Shown: in pieces, positions 37,430 to 51,915 of the stretch | How the letters are laid out: every line of letters begins with the position of its first letter | Position numbering within the stretch: position 1 is the first letter of the stretch | Assembly (NCBI GenBank): GCA_022497155.1 | Contig: MU385727.1 | Location: forward strand, 558,001 to 622,000 | Source of the DNA: Whalleya microplaca | Taxonomy: Eukaryota; Ascomycota; Sordariomycetes; Xylariales; Xylariaceae | Length of the DNA: 64,000 bases | Direction of reading: 5' to 3' | Program-made: the position numbers and the translations under genes | Notes under the pieces: model-generated | Told to the model about the DNA's origin: nothing | Seen by the model: the letters and a program-made list of their open reading frames with translations, nothing else | The model's database searches: none

Positions 37430-37801
37430 GTGCATTTCGCACAATCCATTATGCTGGCATCACTGGCAATGATGCTCAGCCCTCATGGAGATGTAGCTCT
37501 AGGCAGGCAACTCATAGGAAACGCGGGGCCTTTTGTAGACAACCTGGTGTCTTCCGAAATGGGTAGCAGTCAAGAAACCCTTTCCACAGCCTGACTTAGA
37601 GCAGAGAAGGGGTCGCTCGCTCGTATAAATGCCTTGCCGTGTTGTTTCAAGTGCATCTACACAGCATAGTCCTTGCCATAATTAGGATTCAGGAAAGGTG
37701 CACTTATAAGATCGTCCATTCTAATGGGAGCGCAGATGCGTAGCAAGGTGAGCTGGACGATTGAATGTCTTCGTACGACTATCACACATTGATTCGATTT
37801 T
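37430..37801 (-). pseudogene. decayed TFIIIA-like C2H2 zinc-finger gene
   Basis: Reading the minus strand from about 37786, successive C2H2 fingers are recognisable across three frames: CDSRTKTFNRPAHLATHLRS-H followed by a stop (37721-37786); then YKCTFPES, a stop and frame shift, and GKDYAV, stop, MHLKQH; then, after another shift, SERPLLCSKSGCGKGF with LTATHFGRHQVVY and a stop at 37498. The order RPAxLATHLRSH, KDY..KHLKQH, GCGKSFLTATRLRRHQ is that of fungal TFIIIA, the 5S rRNA transcription factor. Several stops and at least two frameshifts make it a pseudogene. The third finger has Tyr in place of its last His. The true TFIIIA gene is presumably elsewhere. Confidence 0.62.
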
Positions 37802-39071
37802 GTTCAGGCCCGAGGAATATTTTCGGGCCGGAGAAAGGGGTGTGACAAGGTACTGGTTGTAAGCAAAGATAATGTTTTGAGGTCTCTCGAGATTCTATGA
37901 AATTAACTGAGTGCTACCTTTTTAGATGGTGAGATATATAGATATATGTATATGCTGCGCGGCTGGCCAGGATCAGCTGGATACCAAGCTGCTTTTATAC
38001 CTATGGGATCGGGTTTTGAGACGGGATATTGAAAAGGTGCCGCGCGTTTGTGTGGGAAGCATACAGTAGGAAGCAAACATCTCAGTTTGTCTTATATGCA
38101 TACCAACATGCCGGGAATCGGATTTACATCACTCCTACATATATTTCTTTCAGGGACAAGCAAGCTTTAAGAACGACATCATGATGTGAGAAGACAGGCA
38201 GGTAGGTCTGTCTATTCATTATCTCCAGGTTTACGGTCTATTTCTCTTCCATGGCCGCTCAAATTTAACACTAATTATGTACGTAGCAAAACTAGGCATC
38301 AGCAGGATACCATACAGAGAAACACTGACCTAGCAAGCAGTCAACGCAACAGGTAGGTATTGAGTAAGGGATGGCGGAGGACATCAATCATCCATCTCAT
38401 GCCATCATACATCACACGTACCTAGATAGCAATTGTATATCAACCAGGACAAGCAATACGCAGTTTTCTAATTTGCACGGCTTACCAAACAGACAGACAG
38501 GCACACATTTGGAAACACACACACAATTCAGACAAGCCCCGGAATCAAACTCAGGTGGCAATTAAGCATCGTAATTACTTTTTGGTATCGACCTAGCAAA
38601 CCCTACCTATTTACGTAGAAAGCCCAATTATCTATCTACCTCCCGGGGAAGAAAGTCCGGCGCGCAGATTCCTTGGTAGAAGCCCTCTGGTGTCTATCTC
38701 TCAAGTACATTTCCGTTCCGTGTGTGAGACTACCTACCCACCACTGCATGTAATGAATCCGCCTACCTATCGCGTCGCGCCCTGGACGCAAGTAATCCTT
38801 CCCTTCCCCTTCCTTCGTAGAAATATGTACGTGCGCGCGTGCGTATATGTATACGCACTGGTTATCTGCCGAGCATGATGCTTGCGGATCACGTCCTCTT
38901 GAGACCGTGATCAGGTATCCAGGATGAACGAGTCATCGCAAGCAGCAGCAGCAGAAGTAGCGACGAAAGACCTCCGTCGCCGGTGATATATGTCGAGCCA
39001 CGTCGAGACGAGGAGTCTCACTGGACTACTCAAACAGCTCTGCAATCTACCTAGCTAGCTCGTCTCCCAAA
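37802..39071. other. intergenic region
   Basis: About 1.3 kb with an AGC repeat at 38938-38954 and short CA and GTAC-rich stretches. No gene is supported; it probably includes the RPA34 3' UTR. Confidence 0.45.
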
Positions 39072-40912
39072 TCAATGCTTAATACCAGGGAACGTGGGCG
39101 GAGGGATAGGGGTTTGTTTGGATGATGACTTCTTGAGCGCCTTGGCCGGCTTATCTTTCTTTTTTGTCTTCTCCTTGGTCGCGGGGGCCTCCGTCGACGG
39201 AGAACCGCTGAATGCGGATGCCACACGCGCCAGGGATGGGGCTTGTATCGGCGTTTCCTTCTTGAGGCCTAGAGCTTTGGAAGGTGGCACTATAGGGGTA
39301 GATGATTTACCCGTCTTTGGTCTCTTTGCCGCCTTCTCTGATATCTTGGACTCCTTGGCCGGCGTAGCCTCGTCACTGGGATGTTTTCGCTTATGGCCGT
39401 TTACAGCACTCGACTTCTCCAACTTCTTGTGCGAGGCAGATGAGGTTGGCAGAGGGGCTTCTGCCATCTCCTCATTAGAGTCGCCCTCCGAGTCACTCTC
39501 CGATTCACTCGCCGAATCTGAAAACTTGGGTGTGTTGCTGAAAGACGCCTTAGAAGTAGTCGGGGGTGCTGGTCGGCCTGACTTCAGGGGCTTCGGTGGT
39601 ATCGGAGTAGGGACGCCAATAGGAGTGAAACGAGGCTTTAGACCTTTGGGCTGCTGTCGAATTGGCTTTGGTACCGGGGTATAGTCTTTGGTAGCAGTGG
39701 CACTGACGTCGCCCCCGGGTCCGAACTTAGCAATACGCCGGAGATGTACAGTAGAATCAATGCCGCGATTTAGAGAGGTGTACTTATCTCCCCCTTGAGA
39801 TGGGATAAGCAACTGGATCTGAGTATTCGTGGCATTAGATTCTAAATCGAGGCCGTAATCGTCTCCCTTGTGATTGAGTAGGGTCCCTCCAGCTGTTGCC
39901 TTGGCTAAATCGATCTCCATGTCCTTCAGCACCGTGATGGGCAAAGACGCCGGCGCAGTGAAGTACCACACCTGCTTGCCTTCCAAGTTGGCCCTGCTGA
40001 AAAACTCGGTGACTTCTTTACCGGGGTTATCAGACGAGGCTTTGCGGATCATGAAATCGGAGCTGTTAAGCCAGGGTGCTCGGGAGCTATGGACGTAGTG
40101 TGAGACCAGTTCTTCTTAAGACATGACGACATGACGTATGTGGAGGAGATGACTTACATTTGGGTGGTTGAATCTTCTGCGACAGTATTGCCATTGACTC
40201 TAGCAACAGCCGTCTTGTCACCTGCAACTTTCTTGCTACGAGTTGCCTCATCATCACTTTCCTCGCTTGCATCCGAGGCATCACTGTCGCTTTCGTCGCT
40301 AGAAGATTGAGCTTCGGCGGCGGGTTGTGATTTTGAAGTAGACTGCTTCTTGGTGTTCAGCTTTGCGCCAGCTCCTTCCTCGCCCTCACTATCGCTGTCG
40401 CTGTCGCTCTCCTCTGATTCGCTTTCGCTTTGGTCCACTTTCGCGGCGACACCATTCGACGGCGCATTCTCGTTGGAGTCTGAATCGTCCGAGTCGGACT
40501 CGGATTCGGCATCGGAGGATGTAGTGGTAGACTTAGTGGCAGGCTTCGTGGGACGTTTGGTTGAGGATGTAGGTGCGGTAGCTTTGACGGGTGTCGGCTT
40601 TGCGCCGTTCACCTTCACATCAGCAGTCTTATTCTTGTTCTTGCTTGCCACCTTCGCAGCTAGCTTCTTTCGTGCAGCATCGAGGCCTGCTTCGCTGTCG
40701 CTGCCGCTGCCGCTGCCGCTGCCGCTGTCATTGTCACTATCCGAACTGTCACTAGCACTGCTGCTGGTATCGTCTACGAATTCCTTGCTCTTCGCCTTAT
40801 TCTGCAATTCACGCGTGCGCGAGAGCGAGGTCTTCGATGCGGCGGCTTTCTTTTCGCGGATGGACGAGGCCATTGAATCGAGAGATCCCAGGGGAGGGCG
40901 TGATTTCCCCAT
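39072..40912 (-). CDS. RPA34: RNA polymerase I subunit RPA34.5-like
   Basis: Subunit of the A49/A34.5 TFIIF-like heterodimer of RNA polymerase I, nucleolar, acting in rDNA transcription. Exons 40912-40158 and 40086-39072 (71-nt intron) give 589 aa. The first 250 residues are highly Ser/Asp/Glu-rich with repeated SDSDSE and GSGSGSGSDS tracts and Lys-rich spacers. The RPA34.5 domain follows: PGKEVTEFFSRANLEGKQVW, YFTAPASLPITVLKDMEIDL, DDYGLDLESNATNTQIQLLI, and a conserved end HLRRIAKFGPGG. The C-terminal third is Lys/Pro/Ser-rich with nuclear localisation-like clusters (NGHKRKHPS, KAAKRPKTGK). The acidic N-terminal extension is much longer than in yeast. It is divergent from GRC3 with 507 bases between start codons. 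Confidence 0.8.
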
Positions 40913-41419
40913 TGTGGAATCGATGTGTTGTGTATTGTAAAGGGGATGTGACGGTAGAATGCGATGCTGGTTGGTTGGTGGTGGAAGAGTTGAGGCGTGA
41001 AGTTGTGAAGTTGTGAAGGCGAACGGCTGGCGTCAAAGCTCCCCTACAACAAATTTTTGGATAAAAAATCCAGCCTCCAGCTTCACGGCGCGATTACAGC
41101 GCGTATCAAATCTGGGGCGGGGCAACCAGCAGGTCACTTCCTTCCAGTACCTAGGCAGCTAGGTAGCAGCTTACCTAGGTGATTTAAGTATCCGAAGTAT
41201 ACCCGTCTTCGCCAGATATGTATGTATGTATAGATGTACCCAGGTACCTGGACAGTGCACTCCAGGATCAAATTCTACTCGTCCAATAAGTGAGTTGAAG
41301 CAATAATAAGACAGTCCAGTCTCATCCTTCGTTTAATGTATGCTTGTATATTCTGCATACGATCTCAATATCATATGAAGCAACTTATTTCTATGCTCCT
41401 GGCAACCGGGTAAGATATC
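40913..41419. promoter_or_regulatory. shared promoter between RPA34 and GRC3
   Basis: 507-base divergent intergenic region. CAAATTTTTGG at 41050-41060 contains, on the minus strand, AAAAATTT, the core of the RRPE element of ribosome-biogenesis promoters. CTCATC at 41321-41326 is the complement of GATGAG, the core of the PAC element. Short motifs of this kind occur by chance, so the assignment rests on the function of both flanking genes. Confidence 0.4.
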
Positions 41420-43902
41420 ATGGCGACTAATAAGAGACGGAAGTTGAATGTTGCAGAGCTGCCACCAGGTCAGTTTGACTACCAGCACTCTCATATCTCC
41501 CCAGGGCATGAATACTTATACTTCACTAGCCATAAGTGCCTTTGCTCTTCGGAAGAGGCTTCAGGGTAGTCAAAATCCTACAGAGCAACATACATCGGAA
41601 ACACCTGATGAGATCAACTTAGCCTCAACACAGAGCGTTGAAGAAACCAAGAAAGTGTCAGGCCCAAAAAAAGCAAGGAAAGGCCGGAAAGTCCAAGCAA
41701 CGTCAACTGAGGATGTGCCCGATACCAGTACAAATACACCACTGGTTGAGAGCTTACCCGTCAAGAATACTGTTGCGAGTGAATCAACTCAAACTCTACC
41801 AAGGAGTCCTTCACCTCCCGCGGCCGACGATGATCTCTCCAAAAAGGTTCCCCCTATCCAGCTCTCAAATTTCAAGCCGTCCAAGAGCAACCACCAAAGG
41901 CGAAAGGATGGAAGACTTGTATTGAAGTTGTTTATCGGAGAGGTTGGTTTTCGCCCTGATGCATCGTGCTTAACAGATCTAACTCGTTATGATAGCGCCT
42001 AGTGATTCTCGGTAGCTATGGTATTCACATGAAATCTGGCAAGATCACCATCAACGGCGCAACGCTCAGGACATCGACGACTGTGCATTGGGTAGATGCG
42101 CCACATTGCCACGCACTTCCGGTCATTCGATGTCCTGACAATGCAACCCTAGAGCTTCTGCCCCATCCAAGTGCTACCGGGTTACGGAGTCTAGGGAGGC
42201 TCTCCTCCCATTTCAGAAGGTTGTGGAATGAGGCGAATACCTCAGTTCACGACAGCTCTTCCGAGTCAACTTTCCGAATAGTGAGTGTCGATCACAGAAT
42301 CGACGAGTAACATTGTACTAACCGCATGTCTAGTTGTACACCTCGGCGGATGGGCCAAAGCGGACACTGCTACAAGATCTCGTCTCCCCGCCTGAATGGA
42401 ACAAGGAAATCGCTAGGTTCGTAACCGCTTATAGCGTAAAGCCCTGTTCGATTATGGTCACAGGTCCGAAGTCTTCTGGGAAGTCCACATTCGGCAAGAT
42501 CCTGGCCAATCGACTCATCACCGATGCTTTGAATGACTCCAAACGTCGAGGGCCTAGGGGGGTGGCAGTCCTTGATTTAGACCCCGGGCAGCCCGAGTAT
42601 TGCGTCGCTGGCCAAGTCGCCCTCGCGCTTTTGACTAAACCTGTATTCGGACCGTCGTTTTGTCATCCGATAGCCGATTCGGGGTTGCGAGTGATTCGAT
42701 CACACGCCCTGGCGTCGATATCTCCCGCTTCAGACCCGGAGCTCTATGTTGAAGTTGCTACGGACCTTATGACTCACTATCGCAACTCTCTTGGGCCCTA
42801 TCCTCTAATCATTAATACGCCTGGGTGGATACAAGGGACCGGCCTAGACGTGTTGACTTCTCTGATCACTGTTCTGCGGCCCACCGAAGTGATATATATG
42901 TCCCAATTAGGTCCCGTCGAGGCAGTAGAGTCTCTGCAGGAAGTCTGCAAGACTTCCAGTTTTTCTACACTTCCGTCCCAGAATACTCAGTACACTTTAA
43001 GGACGGCAGCACATCTGCGCTCAATGCAGACCATGTCATACTTCCACTCTGAGCCTACAGGTGCTGGTATTGAGAAGCCCCCGATCCAGTGGAACCCGGA
43101 ACCATTGACCGCTATGCCTCCCTGGAATGTCAGTTATACAGGCCCGACCCGTGGCATATTCGGGATCATGTGCTATGATTACCAAGCTCCATCTGATCTA
43201 CTAGCGGATGCCATCAATGGTACGATCCTCGCAGCCGTGGAAGTTGAAAATGCCAAAGCATTTCGCAATCTTGCTATTCACAATGGTACGGTTGAAGGAG
43301 ATGGCTCCGTCGATGCGGGTGATTCAATGATGGATATCGACGATGAAGAGTCCCAACAGCCGACGCTCTCACTATCCAGCCTGCAAAGGAACATCACCGC
43401 TAGAACACCAGAGGGTATTCCCTTCGTCGATACTACAAATGGGACTACCCTGGACCCTAAATACTCGCAATCTATAGGCTTAGTGCTTGTTCGCGGTATT
43501 GACTTTACAAAAGGTGTTCTGCAACTTCTAACACCTATTCCTTTGGAAAGAATAGAGGCGGTCAATGCTAAGGGAGGAGATATCGTGCTTGTTAGTGGCA
43601 AGTTTGATACGCCTAGCTGGGCATACACCGAAGACCTTCATTATCAATCTCATCGCGAGAAACCAAAGGATGGCGAGGGTGAGGGAGTAGACCTAGATGA
43701 GTCAATGGAGATCGTCGGGGACGGTGAAAGCAGCATAGACGAATCAGGTTCAGAATCCGAGACCAACGAGCTCGGCAAGGCTACCGAAACAACGCACACG
43801 CCCTGGATAGAGGTGCTGCACGGGAACCAGAAGCGCGGTGCCGGGTCGAAGGTCTGGCGCGTCAGGCGGGACCTGGGGCGGACGGGGAATGCCGTCGACT
43901 AA
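41420..43902 (+). CDS. GRC3: polynucleotide 5'-hydroxyl kinase GRC3
   Basis: Kinase that phosphorylates 5'-OH RNA ends; with Las1 it processes the ITS2 spacer of pre-rRNA in the nucleolus. Exons are 41420-41468, 41530-41942, 41996-42280 and 42334-43902, giving 771 aa; all introns are 53-61 nt and in frame. The N-terminus is basic (MATNKRRKLNVAELPP) then ISAFALRKRLQ, as in other Grc3 proteins. A disordered Lys/Ser-rich region precedes the beta-domain GRLVLKLFIGE..RLVILGSYGIHMKSG. The kinase domain holds Walker A GPKSSGKSTF (about residues 293-302) and DLDPGQPEY (Walker B region). The C-terminal domain carries GIVRGID-like VLVRGIDFTKGVLQLLTPIP, and an acidic low-complexity insert lies near the end. 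Confidence 0.93.
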
Positions 43903-46947
<3,045 letters not shown>

Positions 46948-47261
46948 GGATGCTGAAGGGGTAGTAGCAAGTTGTGGGAGTGTGCGATGTTTCTGCCTTC
47001 AAAAGAGGTGCAATTCGGTGATATGATATTAGTAGAGACTGCTGGAAGGATGCCCTCTACTGTGATATCATGTCTTATATGCCCCCCCTAGCCTCATGTA
47101 TCATTCAGTGAGGGGAGAACACCATTGGTTGGTCTGTAGCAGGAAGATGCAACAATGTCCTTCCAACCATAGACATCACAGTACAATACCTGATTACAAA
47201 ATCCTGTCTCTTCGACCTATCATTTGCTTGGCACGCTGTGTGTGTACAAGAACTTTTTCCC
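46948..47261. other. region between convergent genes
   Basis: About 0.3 kb separating the 3' ends of the monooxygenase and the ankyrin-CorA gene; only terminator sequence is expected. Confidence 0.5.
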
Positions 47262-50200
47262 TCAGTGAATGCTATCGACATCCTCTTCAAAATAGCGTTC
47301 CAGCACGACCTTCTTCAATTGCTTGATATCATTCGAGCGCCGATGTCCGTCTTCGGATAAATCATCATCTGTGTCTTCAAAATCGGGGTTGAGTATTTCC
47401 TTTGCCGAAAAGTGCTCTATGAACTCTGCTCGAGCTTTTCCTAGTTCAACGAGGTAGTCGTCTGCAGGGGTTCGTTTCAGCTTCGATCTTTGTTTAGGCC
47501 ATGGGCCGGAGAGCCATTTAGAGGCTATCCTGAGATTCATCTGGCCATCTAGACGAGAGTCCAAGGGAGCTGGTAGACTGTGCTCGACTAGCTGCTTCAT
47601 CAACTTCCGTTCCCACTTATACCCCTTTTCTCGGAATAGCGAGAATCCCTTGAGTGGACTGATTAGACTTAAGGCTAGCCTCCTCAACCATACGTGTCGG
47701 AATACTTCCCACCGGGCGGTGAACCAGGTAATGTTGAAGGCGACTAAGAGTAATGGAACAATGACGGCAATCGATATACCAACTAAGCAGCGTTAGCTAT
47801 CCTCTAGCGGAACTGCCGGCAATGTTACCTAAACTTACACAATAGACCGCAAAGATATGCCAGAGGCCATTTGACATCGTCTGAGGTCTCATCGCGGGGA
47901 AATTGTGCAATCGAGATGGCGAAGAATGAGGACATGAAAGAAAGAGGGAGCTAATAAGTTCAGTCTAGTGCCCTTCATACGGCATAGGCTTGACTTACAA
48001 AGACGATCGTTACAGTGGTGAATACCATCAGGGTCTAGGAAATATCAGAAAGTTCGCCATGCACTAGCGTGAACTTTTCAATATAAGACACTTACGCTTC
48101 CTTGCCTCGTGGTCTCTTCAGATTGTTCTCGAGATGATCGGGCCTCCCAAAGATTTGCTTGTCTTTGTTTGAGATCTAGCAAGTTTGTGACCTGCATCTG
48201 TTCAGTATGGGAACTGTGAGCTATCCTTCGCCGTACTTACCGCAGAACTGACAGACTCTGCATGCCCATTCAATACCTCGAATTTCTCTTTTAAATCGCG
48301 CACCGTCTCAAGTAAGGTATGGGACGACTTCATCTGGGTTTTTTCTTTCAGTTTTTTGAACCTCGAATTAAGTTTCTCAAAAACCCCTTTCTGTTGGTCG
48401 AGGACGGAATCTATCATTTTGATCTCATCTAGTATATCCTGAACATCCTCAAAAAGTTTGAATTCGTCTCGAATATCAAGCAACTTCTTCAGATACCTGC
48501 TCCGTCGCTCTTGATATCCAGGATATTTCTCCTGTAGCGAGTGAAGCTTGTCAGCGTATCTAAGGAATCTGTGGAAGAGCTTTGATATCTTCTCCTCCTG
48601 TATCATGGTGAGTCATTGTGATCTGCTTCAGGGAGGAGTACAGACCGAATTCCCAATTGCGCTTTCAAAGAATTTGAAGAACTGAAGCGATTCCTCTCCG
48701 TGATCTTGGTTGAGTATACCGATACAAGCAGTAATAATCCGAACAACAATATCACCCACCCCGTCTATGGTATTCCCGTAGTCGCCAGACAGGATGCAAC
48801 TGTGAATGTCATCTAAGTAGCTCGGGACGGCCCCTACTCTTTGAGGAAAGCATGTAATCACAGTATCTAGGCTAGAAGGGACTGTAGATGGAATTATCCA
48901 TAGCCAAAGTTGATCAACCATCAAGATGTTGTGCTTGCTTGATCTCTGTGTCCTTTGGGTAGTGGCGGTAGAATTCTTGTGCGTGGCATGGTTCCAACGA
49001 GCTACAACTTGGGTTCGATCCCTATACGCTGTATCCTTCAGCATATAATAGTATGATTGGTCAAGAGTCCTGTAAAATAGGATGAGTGTCAGCAAAAGTT
49101 CCTCAATGACGCAGGTAAAACTATCTATTACGCACATTCGGGGGTGGAGAGGCAGATCGCTGTCGTTGTGCTTGTAGAATAGATAACTGCGAATTGCGCT
49201 TTCAACTCCCTCAATAACTCTACCAGAAGACCCCGATGATTCCAGGTATTCGCTTATACTGCCTTGAGATTGTAACCCTATCTCGTAGTCCTCTTCCGAG
49301 AGACTATCATCAGAATCATCCGAGCAGGTTTCCTCAGCATCGAATCTATGCTCTATGAACCGTGAGTTCCACTCATGCTTCTGGATCACATTGTTCAGAA
49401 TACTACTATATTCGCTTTGGCTTTCCGATTCATGGTAACTTATGTATGGTATCTGAAGTGTGATTAGGGAGGGTCCCAAGGGTCAAATTCCTCTTCACTG
49501 ACCATGATAACTGAAATATCCGGAGAAGCCGGAAGTATAGCGATTTCAGGGAACATACACCTCTGAGACATTAGCAAGAAGCCCGATAAACTTTTAATCT
49601 TCCCCTCTATATAAAATCTTGAAGACGAGTTGATGAGAGCTGGGGCCTCACGCTAATTGCAGAACTACCTTCTCTAAAATTTGATGGCCATGGCCATGTC
49701 TTATGCTTCAGCTGGATGAAAAGATCCTAGAATTGTTAACACTGGACTTTTCCTTCCTGCTAAGGTAACATCTTTACATTAATCCAGGCCATCTGTTTAT
49801 AGTCAGTGTACATTCAGTAAATATATTAGAGGCACAGGGACATACGTTATTTTGTGGCATATGAAACCACCTACACATGGGGGTTCCTCCGCTCTTGCTA
49901 TGCCCCTCGATAAGTCCGTCCAGCTTATCAAATCCCTTCTCTCCTTGATACAGAAGTTCCTTGACGTTCATAGTCGTTGGCCGGTACGTCGCATCTCTTC
50001 CCTCAGGGCTGCGAAAGATGGTTGTTATTGACACCTCATTGTCCCGACAAGCTTGCTCACCACCAATCCCAGGAGGTTTTCCCTTTGATAAAATTCGGAC
50101 TTGAGGTCCCTTCAATGGCTGCTCCATAGCCAGTAGCCTGGCCAACGATGAATTGAACAGTTTTGCCGTCGAGATTGGGGTTAGCCCTATGCGATTTTTC

Positions 50201-51915
50201 TCGCTGGGGTCGGCGCCGTGCCTGAGAAGTTCGGTCACTATTGTAGAATCGCCGTGGGAAGCCCGGACTGCTATATGGAGAGGCGTATCTCCGTTTTTGT
50301 CATGGTGTTTAAGGAGGTACTTTGGTGGCCTGGTCTGGATCAGCACTTTGACCATTGCAAGGTCCCCTCTCTCGACAGCAAAATGCATTGCGGTCCGACC
50401 TGAAGTTGAATCGATTGCTTTGAAGCAGACCCCGTGGCTTTTGATGGTTTCTATGTCTGATATATTTCCCCATTTAGCACCCAGCAGGATCCTATGTGAT
50501 CGAATAGCAGCGAGTAAGCTTCGACGAATGAAACGGAAGTCCGGATCCTTTGAACCCGAGAATCTGGCGAGACTTGGTATGTCGTCATCAGGAGAGGTGT
50601 GCTTAAAATTACCCAGATTCACATCGTCAATTTCCCAACGAATCTGCTTGCTTTCGGATGAAGAAATCGGGCGCTGCCAAACATTGGTTAAAGTAAACCC
50701 ACACTCCACGGCGAACTCTTCAAAGGCCTCATATGATGTAAACGCGGAAGAAAATACCGGAGAGTCCGGCGGGATTCCAGCAGCAGCAGCAGTGTAGTCA
50801 AGGATGTCTTTTGACTTGCTTTTGAGAAGCGGACTTGCGAATGTCAGTACAGCCGCTGTAAAGATTCGCAAGTTTCGCTGAAAGTGTTTATGTCGAGGTA
50901 TTAATTTCCGAACAGCGCTCTCATCGCCGCCTAGTACCTTGGCCAGAAGGACACAGCCATACCCATGGCCGACGAAGACGACAGATCTGAAACTTGGTAA
51001 ATTATCCAAGACATCGAGGATATAAGCTGCAGCAGCGTCAAAATCGAACGAGCCACTAGTGAGATCAATTCCGAATCCTGTTATTCGGCACTGGGCGCGA
51101 CCTTGTGGATAAATGTACGGCAACCAGCTTGATATCTGTGGTGCCGCATGTGATGGCGGCTGCATGTTCACTCGGTCTTCTTTTGGAATGCTATCGTTGG
51201 ATTTGGAACTACACCCGATCAGCCTTTTCCGAACCCAGGAGACACATCAGTGATTAATATAATACCGATCCTGGCTTCCTTGTCTTTGAACACTACGACT
51301 CCTGCGGCGTTCTTTCGGGGATGGCGAGACATCACCAGACAATCGTTTGGCTAGCGGTGGCTCTTGAAAACGAAGACGACTATCTCGTTTGTGTCTTTCT
51401 TCGGGTGGCATGAAGCCCTTGTCTCCTGACTCGGACTTAGGAGTAGGACCAAAATGAAAATCTAATGGCCCACCATCGACAGTATTGTTCTTGTGTAAAT
51501 AGAAGGCAACTACAAGGACAGCAAAGTTGTCATGGTCGCCATCGTCTACTCGAATGTCATGCTTATGTATCTTTGTCTCTATGTTCCCCCTTGGGATATA
51601 TGGATTCGGGGACTGACGTCGTGAAAGAGGAAAGGCAGCGGACTTTGGAGATAGTTGTATGGATTCATTCGACTGGGGAGAGATACTGGCGCTGTTCGCA
51701 ATGTCAGTGGATTTGGGTGGTATTTCTGATATGTCATGAGTGCCGTGTATCGTGTTAGACTCTTCGACTGGCGACGAATCGACCCCACGTTCCTGCCCGG
51801 CAACTTCTGGATCCTTGTCGTCATCTCCAGTCCGCACTTCAGAATGTTGTTGAGGGTCAGCTCCGTCTCCCTCATTGCCTAGCTGGAATCCCACGTGATG
51901 ACTCCTACCACCCAT
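47262..51915 (-). CDS. hydrolase-fold / ankyrin / CorA-like membrane protein
   Basis: Twelve exons: 51915-51266, 51208-49846, 49792-49778, 49726-49652, 49562-49503, 49452-48646, 48597-48241, 48191-48096, 48034-47999, 47950-47839 and 47782-47262 (the list is eleven coding blocks; one more non-coding exon is possible). They sum to 1363 aa exactly in frame. Residues 1-220 are polar and disordered. A region from about 240 has an alpha/beta-hydrolase pattern, SVVFVGHGYGCVLLAKVL, where the usual nucleophile serine (GHSxGG) is Gly299. Ankyrin repeats follow at about 485-565 (GRTAMHFAVERGDLAMVKVL, GDTPLHIAVRAS). Further conserved blocks are CRWFHMPQNN, RCMFPEIAILP and IPYISYHES, then a coiled coil. 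Two C-terminal helices, TLMVFTTVTIVFLPLSFMSS and AVIVPLLLVAFNITWF, match fungal CorA-like proteins, without a GMN motif. Role unknown; ion transport is not assured. Confidence 0.8.
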
